Part shown: positions 1-9,247 of the stretch, piece after piece
Position numbering within the stretch: position 1 is the stretch's first letter
How the letters are laid out: every line of letters begins with the position of its first letter
Origin: Selaginella moellendorffii
Taxonomy: Eukaryota; Streptophyta; Lycopodiopsida; Selaginellales; Selaginellaceae
Assembly (NCBI RefSeq): GCF_000143415.4
Contig: NW_003314277.1
Location: 2,130,043 to 2,194,042 of the forward strand
DNA length: 64,000 nucleotides
Reading direction: 5' to 3'
The notes under the pieces: generated by a model
The model's database searches: none
What the model was told of the DNA's origin: nothing
The model's input: only the letters and a program-made list of their open reading frames with translations
Translations under genes and position numbers: made by a program

Positions 1-1874
1 TACCTACTGTTATAGGAAAAGTTGTTGCCTACACGATATCCTTCTTTGGGGTATTTATCACACTAGATGCATCCTCAAGAATTCTCAATATGTAAGTATT
101 TAGATTGGCTCTATATTTTGATAGCAAATCTAACTAGGTGTTTCCTTCACACTCAGATGTGCTTGAGTATTTTCTACAATAGCTAGTTGACACCAAGTGC
201 TTAGTTTCTCTTAGCAAGCTTCTATAGAGAATTTTTGGTTTCTCATAATGACTTAAGCATTTGCCAAGCATCAAACTAGCCCTTCAACTCTTATATAAGG
301 TCTCCCATACTTAATGTGGTATAAAAAATCAACGAAAATGACTTGATAAATAAATATAAATGGAAAAGGCCCATGAATAAAAATACATCCTATTTTTCAA
401 TTAGTTAAAAGTTTTGGGGTTAAATGTTTTGGGTTTGAGTAGTATTGGGCTGAGTGACAAATTCAAGAGTTTACATCTTGAGTCATAAACTTGAAATCTT
501 ACTCATATCCCAAATTATTTATAGCAAATATTGCAATTGGAGGATATGATGTTTAAAAAGGCCTTCTTGACTCTGATTGTATAACAAATGTGATTTCTTT
601 TCCATTGGTGGAGGTTTTATAAATTTTTCCTTCAAACACAACCATGCTATTAAAACCTTTATAAACTATATAGTGGTGTCTATGGGATTTTGTTGAGATA
701 TTTTGATCCAAAATGATGTCATTTCAGTGCATGTGGACTTCATTGCAGTTGACTTCTAAGCACTATGATATGCTCCAATTGTTGACTCTATCATCCTTTG
801 CCGACCATGGTTTGTAGCAACAAATTGTCAAATTGATTGAAGATGTGGTATGATGACAAATAGTAATGAGACAAATGAGGCCAATCTTTTCAACTCTTTT
901 AGACCCACATAGCAATAGAAGCATATGTCTATAATTGCAACTGGTCCACAAGCCAAGGCCAATCAAATGCTAAAAAAGTTCTCTCTTGAGATTATTCAAG
1001 ACTTCACTCTTCTAGTTGTCCATTTCCTTCAATGCAAATAGGACTTTTCTCAAGTGTTCAGATCTATATTTATATTTATATTTTATTGGTTGAATTTACT
1101 TGGAAATAAAGATTAAATCAAATTTGAAAGATAAAAAAATGTCATTTTAAGATAAAACAATGTTTTTCTTGTGTTTGAAAAGTCGTGAGCTCAGCTCGTG
1201 AAGACAAGAGCCCAGGTAGGTTTGAAAAATGAGCTCGTGAGCTCAAAACCTGCCTGGGCTCCTATCATTAAAAAAGATCCTAAGATCAACCATCACATCC
1301 ACTAGACAAATTTTACAATTGTGAAGCTTGAGAAGAGTTTTTAGATTGCTTTTATGGTTTAGTTCCTGCATAAAAATGTAATAGATATGCTTGCAGGAAA
1401 TATACTTTTTCTTTGTCCTGCCCCTTTATGTAAAATCTGAAAAGCTATAGGATGGATTTTTGCAGATTTTGATAGTGTAAACTCGTACTTTTTGACGATT
1501 TAGTCACAATAACAAACTCCTTAGCCACAATATTAATGTAATTTATCTTTGTGATTGTGCACCTCAACTTTTTTCCTAGTTTGATCTTTTCTTGTGTACC
1601 TTTCGAAATGGAAGACCTATATTGTATAGCCTTTCCATTTTTAGTTGATCATATATGCTAGTCTAGTGTTGACATTGGTGGTATAATAGTATTAACAACA
1701 ACATTTAAGGAAGTCTTCAGCTTAAAATTTGCTTTCTCTAGACTTTCAATCTCTTTTTTCAAAAGATTGCAACTTCACTTAATTAACCACTCCTCTAGCT
1801 TTAAAATAATTGAGTTGTGGATCTAGTTTGTATGAGTAACATCAATCCCACAACATCAAATCTAGCTTAACTGA
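1..1874. other. AT-rich sequence without recognisable gene
   Basis: I see no ORF with domain character on either strand and no LTR ends. The only structure is a foldback at 1208-1261. Probably old repeat or intergenic DNA. Confidence 0.5.
1208..1261. repeat. imperfect inverted repeat (foldback)
   Basis: The arms 1208-1223 (GAGCCCAGGTAGGTTT) and 1246-1261 (AAACCTGCCTGGGCTC) are complementary over 16 positions with one mismatch, around a 22-nt spacer that is itself rich in GAGCTC palindromes. There is no clear target duplication. It could be a hairpin remnant of a foldback or MITE-like element. Confidence 0.55.
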
Positions 1875-2866
1875 TGTCGGGGGAAGGAGGGGCATCTCCC
1901 CCAACATTTGCTCAAATACAAGAAATGCTTCAATACTCTCCACAAAATGCCCCCTTTTGCCCTTGTGGGGCAAGGGTTTTATACAAGGAAGATGGGGAAT
2001 ATTCCAAAGACTAGACTATTCCTTCTCTTTCTCTCACTCTCTTGGTGGCCACACCCTAACATGCGACCACGGTGGATCGCACTGGCTCCAAACACGCGAG
2101 AACCCGCTGAAGAGTGTAGAGTGTACCTCTGCTACTGATGCGAAGTGCTGGTAGCTGCGTGAAATAGTAGAAACTTTAGAAAACAAAGTGGAAAAAAAAA
2201 AAAAGAGGTAGGTGTGAAGTTTAGAGACAGGGAGGAAAACCCGGTGGGAAACCCTATAGTCAAATTGGACCCTGAAGTTGAAGAAAAAGTGCAGAAAAAG
2301 TGTGGAAAGGGGAGAAAAATAAAGGAAAAAAGAGTGAGTACCCAAAGAACTTAACTCGTACTTGGATTTTGACATAGGAAAGTGTAATATGCAAATGTAG
2401 CCTCATGATGACTTTAGGTATGCTCTAAGGATTGGCCAAGATCGAGAAAGAAAGAGAGGTAGAAGAGGGGATGTGTTGCCCAAGGGTGGTAAGTGTAGAG
2501 ATGATGAAAGATGGAGTGATATGATGGAGTGTCGAGATGGTGGTGGCACTCTAAAAAAGTGGCCTCTCACTAAAGTGTTAAGCCAATGGTTTGATAACCG
2601 GTAACTAGTAACTTGTAACCAGTAACTGGGTACCTGTAACTAGTAACCACCTGCTCTCGCTCCTACTCCTATGCCTGCTCCAGCACCAATATGGTGGAGT
2701 GATATGGTGGAGCACCGAGATGGTGGTGGCACTCTGAGAAGGTGGCCATCTCTGAAATAAGAGTAATTGAAGAAGGCAGTAGCTGAAAAGGACGGCGTGG
2801 TCGCTAGGTTGCCGGTAAAAGGAGGTGGCATGTGTCCACTGAGTGCTGGAGTAGAAGAAAGTGGCT
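1875..2866. repeat. older repeat DNA left of the chromovirus insertion
   Basis: Non-coding repeat sequence starting TGTCGGGGGAAGG, with purine-rich stretches. A degenerate 8-mer array (AACCAGTA type) lies at about 2598-2648 and resembles the one at 15130-15190, followed in both places by pyrimidine-rich CTCCTA-type hexamers. The DNA right of 8452 continues this block, because the chromovirus splits it at a duplicated TTGGC. It may be the 3' end of the Tat-like element, but I could not fix a terminal LTR. Confidence 0.4.
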
Positions 2867-2871
2867 TTGGC
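2867..2871. repeat. target site duplication, left copy (TTGGC)
   Basis: TTGGC directly precedes the TGTCA terminus at 2872 and recurs at 8447-8451 directly after the TGACA terminus. A 5-bp duplication is the size made by Ty3/gypsy integrases. Confidence 0.92.
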
Positions 2872-3258
2872 TGTCAAGACCCCCAACAAGATCAAGACTG
2901 GAAAATGCTAAAGACAAAGAGAAAAAGCTAGTGAAAACAAAGAAGAGGCCTTAGACTGGTGTTGATTCAGATTGTGGAGAAATGGAACAAGGCTAACCTA
3001 TATATACTATAGGTTGATGAAGCTCCACCACTCTTGGATCGAGGACGGCCTAAATACAGCTGAGGTCGAGGAGGCGCCACATCATCATCAGGAATGTGGC
3101 TCGAGACTCAGGAATCGGGAAGTGTCTCGAGAGTCAGGAATAGGGAAGTGTCTCGAGAGTCAGGAATAGGGAAGTGTCTCGAGAGTCAGGAATGTGGTCT
3201 GCAGGTCAGGAATCCGGCGAGAGTCAGGAATGTGGCAAGAATTGGGGGATTCCTGACA
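2872..3258 (-). repeat. 3' LTR of the chromovirus (387 bp)
   Basis: Matches 8086-8446 except for one extra 26-bp unit and one substitution (3099 G against 8313 A). The 26-bp units (CTCGAGAGTCAGGAATAGGGAAGTGT type) start at 3100, 3126 and 3152, followed by a partial copy. They are candidate enhancer repeats upstream of the TATA box in U3. Confidence 0.95.
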
Positions 3259-3269
3259 GCACCCCCTCC
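3259..3269 (-). other. polypurine tract
   Basis: On the sense strand GGAGGGGGTGC lies between the pol stop codon (TGA, 3272-3270) and the 3' LTR, the expected site for plus-strand priming. The pol stop codon abuts the tract. Confidence 0.85.
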
Positions 3270-6200
3270 TCAAGAACGAGTGGAACGAGGATGTGAACGA
3301 GAACGAAGAGGAGGATGAGATGAGCGGCGAGGGATGGGAGATGGAGAAAAAGAATGAGGACTGGGACGAGAAGGATAGCGGCGGTGGAAGTCCTGAACAA
3401 GGTCAGGAGAATGAATCAGGTTGTCCGCAGGTTCCCAAGTGCGTTCCTCAGGTCCGTAACCCTTCCAGTCCACCAGATAGTAGAGTTTAGATCGTGAAAT
3501 CTTGGAATCAAGGATGTCCTGAACCTCGTACTCAGACCCATCCTCGAGCTGCACTGGTGGAGGCGGAGGAATGACCCGATTTGGAATAGGACTGGGAATA
3601 TAAGGCTCAAGGAGAGAGGAGTGAAAAACGGGGTGAATTTGATATGAGGAGGGAAGTGCAAGGCGATAAGTGACAGGATTAATGATGGCAGTGATAGGGA
3701 AAGGACCAAGGCGTTTGAAATCGAGTTTTGGACAGGGCCTGGTGGTGGAGATATTTCGCCTGAGGAGCCAGACTTTATCCCCGATATTGTAAGGGGGACA
3801 ATCCTGACGATGGACATTGGCAAATGTTTTATGAGATTCCTGAGCACGATGGAGGTGGAAGGAGATGGAGTTGTGGATTTCCTGAAGGTTGGAGATAAAT
3901 GATTCAGAGCGGGGATTGGAACGAGAGGATTCAGATGGAGAAGGAAGTGAGAGATTGAATCGGGGATTTCGGCCAGAGTTCGCAAAGAAGGGGGAAACTC
4001 GAAGAGAGGAGTGAACAGAGTTGTTATAGGAGAACTCAGCAAGGGGAAGGATATCGAACCAGTTATCCTGATGATAGTTGATGAAGCACCTCAAGAATTG
4101 TTCCAACGTCTGAATCGTTCGCTCGGACTGCCCATCAGTTTGAGGATGATATGCCGAAGAGAGGTTGGCCTTCACTCCAAGCAGCTGCAAAAACCGTTGC
4201 CAGAAATGAGAGATGAACTGAGGCCCCCGATCCGAAACCACATCTGTAGGAATCCCATGAAGTCGGAAAATTTCCCTGAATACCAGTTTTGCCATGTCCT
4301 CGCCCGAAAACTCCTTGGTACATGGCAAGAAGTGCGCCATCTTTGTGAAGCGATCCACCACGACTAAAATGCTATTGAAGCCTCCAGAACTCGGAAGATC
4401 ACTCAAGAAATCCATGGAGATGGATTCCCAAGAACCTGAAGGGACCGGAAGGGAACGAAGCAAACCTGAAGGAAGGTGGTGAGGTACCTTATTCCGGGCA
4501 CAAGTGTCACAGGAGGTAACAAAAGCTTTGATGTAGTCGTCCATGTGAGGCCACCAAAAGTCCCGTGCAACTAGCTCATAGGTTTTCGCAATGCCGAAGT
4601 GACCAGCAGTCGGGCTATCGTGGCACGCCATCAGGATCAACCTTCGAGCATCACCTTCAGGAACGTAAAGCTGCTCCCCACGGTACAATAAGCCATCTAA
4701 GAACTCGAACTCGTCAAATCGCCGGCAGTCGGGAGTCACTGGGTGTCCAGCCTGAAGATGGGGAAAAATGTCGCTAGCGAGATCATCGGATTGAAGATCG
4801 TTTCTGATTGCATCCATCAAGGAGGAGTCCTGAGGGGCCAGGGAAATTGCCATAACTTGAAGCCGATCAGGACCGAGGATAACTTGATCCTGTTGATCGA
4901 AGGCAGGATTACCAGGCCTGAGACTGAGATAGGAGCGCCTTGAAAGAGCATCAGGAAGGCCTTGAAACTTTCCAGGTCTGTACTTGATAACAAAGTCAAA
5001 CCGACTCAGGAATTGTGCCCACCTTGCTTGACGACGGCTTAAAACTCGGGAAGTGGCAAAGTACTCGAGATTTTTGTGATCCGTCCAGACTGTTGTTTGA
5101 TGGCTCGCCCCCTCCAAGAAACGGCGCCACTCTCCAAAGGAATCCACGATGGCAAGAAGCTCCTTGTCGTGGATTTCGTAATTGATCTCCGCAGGCTGGA
5201 ATTTCCGAGAATGGAAAGCGACCGGATGAAGTTCGTGATCCGCTCCGAGTTGAGATAGCACAGCACCAATGGCAAAGTCGGAGGCGTCAGCCTCGATGAA
5301 GAAAGGTTGTGAGGAATCAGCATGGATCAAGACAGGAGCAGAACTGAAGGCCGCCTTGAGTGTGTCGAAAGCCTGCTGGGCAGCAGCAGACCAAGAGAAG
5401 GGAACATCCTTGCGAGTGAGATGTGTGAGAGGAAGGACAATGTCAGAGTAGTGATCAATGAATTTGCGGTAGAAGTTGGCGAAGCCAAGGAAAACCTGAA
5501 CGTCTGACATTGATTGTGGAGGCTCCCATTCGAGAATAGTCTTGACTTTAGCAGGATCCATCATGATACCCTCAGGAGTTACAATGTACCCAAGGAACTC
5601 CACAGACTGCTGATCAAAGGAACATTTCTCAAGCTTCGCGTATAGGCCGTGTTCTCGCAGCTTCGCTAGCACCTTGCGAACATGTTCGTCATGCTCCTCC
5701 TGAGTTTTTGAGTAGATGAGGATGTCATCGAGGTAGACGATCACCATCTGATCAAGAAACTCCCGAAAAACGTCGTTCGCCATGTGTTGGAAAACCGCTG
5801 GAGCATTTGTCAAGCCAAATGGCATGACAGTGTACTCGAAGTGGCCATAGCGGGTTCGAAACGCAGTCTTCCATTCATCACCAGGCCGGATCCGGATCAG
5901 GTTGTATGCTCCACGGAGGTCGATCTTGGTGAAGAAGCGGGCACCGCCGAGGCGTTCCAACAGGTCCGAGATCAGCGGCAGCGGATAACGGTTCCGAACA
6001 GTCACCTTGTTCAAACCTCGGTAGTCGATGACTAGCCGCAAGCTCCCATCCTTCTTCTTGACAAAGAAGACAGGCGCTCCAGCCGGGGACTGCGAATGCT
6101 GAATGTAGCCCGAGGCAAGGTTCTCATCCACATACTCTTTGAGGGCCTTAAGCTCGGACGGGGATAACCCGTAGATAGGCCCCCACGGAGGTGACGCTCC

Positions 6201-7124
6201 TTCCTGTAAATCAATGGGACAATCATAAGGCCGATGAACAGGCAGTACACTAGCTTTTTTCTTGTCAAACACATCCCCAAAATCATGATACTTCTCAGGA
6301 AGACTGACAGGAGAAACATGCAAAGCAAAAAGAAAAAGAGGTTCTTCATGAAGGAGTTCTTTCATAGTGATTGTGGAGATAGGAGGAGGGGTACGACTAA
6401 ATGGAATGATGAGACGAGGATACTGTCCAGTGTAAGATGGAAGAGAGGAAAAAGAAGAGGATGAAAACTGCGTAGAGTCAGGAACAGAACCCCGACTTGA
6501 GTTTAGGGAACTTTTCCTGATTCGGACTCGATGAACACCAGGGGAAGCCGTGGGAGATGGTGATGTGGGAGAGATGAGCTGTAAGTCCTTCCAACAAATC
6601 TGAGGCTGATGTAGTTGGAACCAAGGAAGACCGAGCACCACAGAGGAAGACTTGCTGTTGATGATGTTGAAGGCGATATCGGTGACGGTGGACCCGATGT
6701 GGACTCGAACGGGCAACGTTTCCCTAAGTCCAGAAGATGGAGACACAAAATGCCCGCCGATGCCTTCAACCCTCAGATCCCGTATGGTAGGAGAAAGAGG
6801 AACGTGATGTCGGGCAGCAAAGTCCGTGTCCATGAAGCAGGAAGTTGCACCCGAGTCCAGTAGCGCCAAAGCCTTGAGTCCTGATTGTCCGGTGAACGAA
6901 AGGAGACATGGGACGTGGAAGTTGCGGGAATTGGTGGTGGCTTTGATGAAAGGTGGTGAGGAGCTTGATAAGGAAGAAAAGTGATTTTTATTTGGGGAGT
7001 CCAAACAGACAGCTCCTACTCTGTTTGGACAGGGTCGTTTCCCAACTGCAACAGTGGTGGACTTTGAGGCAGAGTGAACTCGAGCAATCGGGGAGGCTTC
7101 CTGGGACACACAGCTGCTTTGTGA
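3270..7124 (-). CDS. pol: pol: protease, RT, RNase H, integrase, chromodomain
   Basis: Open from just after a TAA at 7127-7125 to the TGA at 3272-3270, about 1,280 codons without interruption. It is in the -1 frame relative to gag and has no ATG near its start, so it is most likely made as a Gag-Pol fusion at 7037-7043. Counting from 7109: aspartic protease DSGATS near residue 85; RT with YLDD at 459-462; RNase H with D in IEADAS (about 608), E in HDKE (650) and D in TDHKN (677); integrase zinc finger H830, H837, C867, C870; catalytic D900, D960 and E996; chromodomain 1193-1232 with aromatic residues (YYLVDWKGY, TWEP) that in this family bind methylated histone H3. All catalytic residues I looked for are present. 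The short basic Ser/Pro/Arg tail has no recognised function. Confidence 0.95.
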   Translation of the reverse strand, partial: SQSSCVSQEASPIARVHSASKSTTVAVGKRPCPNRVGAVCLDSPNKNHFSSLSSSSPPFIKATTNSRNFHVPCLLSFTGQSGLKALALLDSGATSCFMDTDFAARHHVPLSPTIRDLRVEGIGGHFVSPSSGLRETLPVRVHIGSTVTDIAFNIINSKSSSVVLGLPWFQLHQPQICWKDLQLISPTSPSPTASPGVHRVRIRKSSLNSSRGSVPDSTQFSSSSFSSLPSYTGQYPRLIIPFSRTPPPISTITMKELLHEEPLFLFALHVSPVSLPEKYHDFGDVFDKKKASVLPVHRPYDCPIDLQEGASPPWGPIYGLSPSELKALKEYVDENLASGYIQHSQSPAGAPVFFVKKKDGSLRLVIDYRGLNKVTVRNRYPLPLISDLLERLGGARFFTKIDLRGAYNLIRIRPGDEWKTAFRTRYGHFEYTVMPFGLTNAPAVFQHMANDVFREFLDQMVIVYLDDILIYSKTQEEHDEHVRKVLAKLREHGLYAKLEKCSFDQQSVEFLGYIVTPEGIMMDPAKVKTILEWEPPQSMSDVQVFLGFANFYRKFIDHYSDIVLPLTHLTRKDVPFSWSAAAQQAFDTLKAAFSSAPVLIHADSSQPFFIEADASDFAIGAVLSQLGADHELHPVAFHSRKFQPAEINYEIHDKELLAIVDSFGEWRRFLEGASHQTTVWTDHKNLEYFATSRVLSRRQARWAQFLSRFDFVIKYRPGKFQGLPDALSRRSYLSLRPGNPAFDQQDQVILGPDRLQVMAISLAPQDSSLMDAIRNDLQSDDLASDIFPHLQAGHPVTPDCRRFDEFEFLDGLLYRGEQLYVPEGDARRLILMACHDSPTAGHFGIAKTYELVARDFWWPHMDDYIKAFVTSCDTCARNKVPHHLPSGLLRSLPVPSGSWESISMDFLSDLPSSGGFNSILVVVDRFTKMAHFLPCTKEFSGEDMAKLVFREIFRLHGIPTDVVSDRGPQFISHFWQRFLQLLGVKANLSSAYHPQTDGQSERTIQTLEQFLRCFINYHQDNWFDILPLAEFSYNNSVHSSLRVSPFFANSGRNPRFNLSLPSPSESSRSNPRSESFISNLQEIHNSISFHLHRAQESHKTFANVHRQDCPPYNIGDKVWLLRRNISTTRPCPKLDFKRLGPFPITAIINPVTYRLALPSSYQIHPVFHSSLLEPYIPSPIPNRVIPPPPPVQLEDGSEYEVQDILDSKISRSKLYYLVDWKGYGPEERTWEPADNLIHSPDLVQDFHRRYPSRPSPHSFSPSPIPRRSSHPPLRSRSHPRSTRS
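6999..7043 (-). promoter_or_regulatory. -1 ribosomal frameshift signal between gag and pol
   Basis: Reading on the minus strand: slippery heptamer GGGAAAC (7043-7037) placed as G GGA AAC in the gag frame; 6-nt spacer (7036-7031); then a perfect 11-bp stem, GTCCAAACAGA (7030-7020) pairing with TCTGTTTGGAC (7009-6999) around a 10-nt loop. The gag stop TAG (7018-7016) lies in the loop. Slipping back one base enters the pol frame. GGGAAAC is the heptamer used by SRV-1 gag-pro and by PEG10, a gene derived from a sushi-ichi element. This is visible in the sequence; frameshifting itself is inferred. Confidence 0.88.
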
Positions 7125-7987
7125 TTAGGATCAGCACAGTAGAGGCAAAGATTATGAGATATTCGACGTTGCCTCTCAGCAGGACTCAACTTCCCTCTAA
7201 TGAGTCGGGGAGTACCAGAAATATCCATCGGGACCGGAGCAGTAGGTTCAGGACTATGCCCCGAAGACTCAAGCTGGGATTCCTGAGTCTGGGACGGAAA
7301 AACAGCGGCGCGGCGACTTTCCTGACGACGTTCAAAGAGACGATTGTCACATCGAACAGCTTTGTTGATGGCGTCCGACAGGTCCTTGGGATCCTCCATG
7401 GTGAGCAACAAATCCTTGACACCGTTGTTGAGGCCGAAACGAAATTGGTCAATCAGGGCCCGCTCATCCCACTGAGTGTCCAAGGCAAGGAGTTGGAACT
7501 CTGCAGCGTAGATCGAGGCAGGACGAGACCCCTGAGAGAGACGTCTCATCTTTGTGGTAGCAGCCCGAACCCGATCCGTCTCGCCAAAACATGCTTCGAG
7601 CTTCTCTTTGAACAATTGAAGATCCATCAGCTCCGGAACCACGACCCCTTTCATGCTCTTCTCCAGAAGAGGAGAAAACCATGACAAAGCTGCACCCTCG
7701 AGCAACGTCCCAATCGCACCGATTTGAGACTCAGGAGTGGGGTACCGCCGATGTTGAAGTGCAAAGATCAGCTCCATTTGATTCAAAAATCCACGAAGCT
7801 CCGAACGCTTGCCTGAAAATTTCGCCGGGAAACTCACCTTCGGTTCAGGAACTTTGCTGGATCCTTGAGCCGAAAGTGAAGCAAGCTCCTGCTGCATGCG
7901 AAGAAGGGTCGCCTTCAGCTCGGTATTCTCAGACTGGATTTTTGCAAGGACTTCGGCAAAGAAATCAGGATGGCTTGGAGACTCCAT
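7016..7987 (-). CDS. gag: gag: capsid/nucleocapsid polyprotein
   Basis: 323 codons from the ATG at 7987 to the TAG at 7018-7016. I chose this start because the apparent start at 7993 is TTG. An N-terminal predicted helix rich in E, L and Q (ELKATLLRMQQELASL) precedes a retrotransposon gag/capsid region. One CCHC zinc knuckle lies near residues 281-294 (CX2CX4HX4C: CLYCADPNHKAAVC). Gag packages the element RNA and builds the virus-like particle. It overlaps pol by 109 nt, and the frameshift site lies in the overlap, 19 nt before the gag stop. Confidence 0.93.
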   Translation of the reverse strand: MESPSHPDFFAEVLAKIQSENTELKATLLRMQQELASLSAQGSSKVPEPKVSFPAKFSGKRSELRGFLNQMELIFALQHRRYPTPESQIGAIGTLLEGAALSWFSPLLEKSMKGVVVPELMDLQLFKEKLEACFGETDRVRAATTKMRRLSQGSRPASIYAAEFQLLALDTQWDERALIDQFRFGLNNGVKDLLLTMEDPKDLSDAINKAVRCDNRLFERRQESRRAAVFPSQTQESQLESSGHSPEPTAPVPMDISGTPRLIRGKLSPAERQRRISHNLCLYCADPNHKAAVCPRKPPRLLEFTLPQSPPLLQLGNDPVQTE

Positions 7988-8068
7988 TGGCAAGAAGAAA
8001 GAAAAGAAAGGGGGGAAAAGACAAAGGCAATCAAATAATCAAAACAAGCTAAAAGAAAAGCAAAAAAA

Positions 8069-8083
8069 CACAATCTGAATCAA
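8069..8083 (-). other. self-complementary primer-binding site
   Basis: Two bases after the 5' LTR the sense strand reads TTGATTCAGATTGTG. No tRNA-type TGG primer site is present here. The 15 bases are exactly complementary to CACAATCTGAATCAA in the LTR (8190-8176), where the TATA box predicts that the transcript begins. In Tf1 the 5' end of the RNA folds back and primes reverse transcription in the same way. Confidence 0.82.
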
Positions 8084-8085
8084 AC

Positions 8086-8446
8086 TGTCAAGACCCCCAA
8101 CAAGATCAAGACTGGAAAATGCTAAAGACAAAGAGAAAAAGCTAGTGAAAACAAAGAAGAGGCCTTAGACTGGTGTTGATTCAGATTGTGGAGAAATGGA
8201 ACAAGGCTAACCTATATATACTATAGGTTGATGAAGCTCCACCACTCTTGGATCGAGGACGGCCTAAATACAGCTGAGGTCGAGGAGGCGCCACATCATC
8301 ATCAGGAATGTGACTCGAGACTCAGGAATCGGGAAGTGTCTCGAGAGTCAGGAATAGGGAAGTGTCTCGAGAGTCAGGAATGTGGTCTGCAGGTCAGGAA
8401 TCCGGCGAGAGTCAGGAATGTGGCAAGAATTGGGGGATTCCTGACA
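8086..8446 (-). repeat. 5' LTR of the chromovirus (361 bp)
   Basis: Starts TGTCAGGAATCC and ends GGGTCTTGACA on the sense strand. It carries two full 26-bp U3 repeats (8314-8339, 8340-8365) and a partial third, against three full copies in the 3' LTR. The TATA box and putative start site follow. Confidence 0.95.
8190..8220 (-). promoter_or_regulatory. TATA box and predicted transcription start
   Basis: TATATATA at 8220-8213 on the sense strand lies about 30 nt upstream of 8190, the usual plant TATA-to-start distance. That start would put CACAATCTGAATCAA exactly at the RNA 5' end, matching the primer-binding site. The equivalent promoter lies in the 3' LTR. Confidence 0.7.
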
Positions 8447-8451
8447 TTGGC
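8447..8451. repeat. target site duplication, right copy (TTGGC)
   Basis: Exact copy of 2867-2871, directly after the LTR end at 8446. Confidence 0.92.
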
Positions 8452-9060
8452 TTTTGTGGCCTCGCCTAAAGATCCACCTAGGTGCCTTGAGTGAATAGGC
8501 TCACCCGGTTGGAAGAAAGTTGCTCCAGAAAAGCTAGTGCGTCGTCGGCAAATGGTCGTAAGGATATCTTGGAAACGACACACCCAAATGAGGTGGTGTC
8601 ATTTGCTGCTGGTGCATGTATGTGTGTTCATGGTATAGTGTAAATGTGACCTCAAGCGGAGATGTGAATGATGGTGAAAGAATGAAAGATGCAAGACGAG
8701 CATCTAGAGATAAGTGCGGGCAATGCTGCTGGAAGTGATTGGTGATGGAACTGTGAGTGTAGATGATATGAAATGAGTGAGGGGAAAGTGTGGGTGTAGT
8801 AATGGTAAGGGAAGGGCCAAAGAACCTGGAACATAGACCGGGCGAAGCGAGGAACCTCCATACAAATGGCAATGCAGCCTGAGTACGAAATCCAAGGCAT
8901 GGGCCATGGTGCAATGGGGAAACACCCTCTGAAAGTAAGAAAAGGAGTCATGAAAGTAAAGTAAAAGAAAGGAAGAAAAAGAAAAAGAAAAAGAAAAGAA
9001 GAGGAATGCCTCATCAAATGAAGCATTTGAGGTGAGAGTGGTTGTGAGCGTGTGGGAGCT
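8452..9060. repeat. continuation of the older repeat right of the chromovirus
   Basis: Non-coding. Directly continues the block ending at 2866 once the chromovirus is removed. Probably the 3' untranslated or LTR part of the neighbouring Tat-like element; its end was not resolved. Confidence 0.4.
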
Positions 9061-9247
9061 CACATCCCTCAGCATCAACTAGCATGTATGCTCCACCCTT
9101 AATGTGTTGCTGGACAAAGTAGGGGCCGGTCTAGTGAGGGGAGAACTTCGAAGGTGGCATGAACTCCTTGAGTAGAACAAGATCGCCATCCTCGAATGGT
9201 TCGGCAGACCACCGGTGATCAATGACGGACTTGATCTTCTACTTGCC

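Larger units (their letters stand above)
2872..8446 (-). mobile_element. intact Ty3/gypsy chromovirus, self-priming and frameshifting type
   Basis: Complete 5,575-bp LTR retrotransposon read on the minus strand: 5' LTR 8086-8446, primer site 8069-8083, gag 7016-7987, pol 3270-7124, polypurine tract 3259-3269, 3' LTR 2872-3258. It is flanked by TTGGC target duplications. The LTRs start TGTCA and end TGACA, and differ by one 26-bp repeat unit and one substitution, so the insertion is very recent. gag and pol have no internal stops. The order gag-PR-RT-RNaseH-INT-chromodomain defines a chromovirus. A -1 frameshift signal and a primer site complementary to its own LTR recall the Tf1/sushi group rather than the tRNA-Met-primed plant chromoviruses. 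It sits inside older repeat DNA and may be autonomous and active. Confidence 0.95.

Noticed and set aside
3100-3177. CRISPR-like array of 26-bp repeats
   Set aside because: The units are adjacent without spacers and lie in an LTR of a eukaryotic retrotransposon; they are U3 tandem repeats.
3416-4042. 208-codon minus-strand ORF
   Set aside because: Alternative frame inside the pol C-terminal coding region; no domain.
6953-7684. 243-codon plus-strand ORF
   Set aside because: Antisense to intact gag and the start of pol; no domain; a shadow of real coding sequence.
8069-8085. tRNA-Met or other tRNA primer site for the chromovirus
   Set aside because: No TGG follows the LTR within the normal distance; the site instead matches the LTR transcript start exactly.
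8534-9078. Three overlapping ORFs of about 125 codons on the minus strand
   Set aside because: Three frames open over the same pyrimidine-rich stretch; low complexity, no domain.
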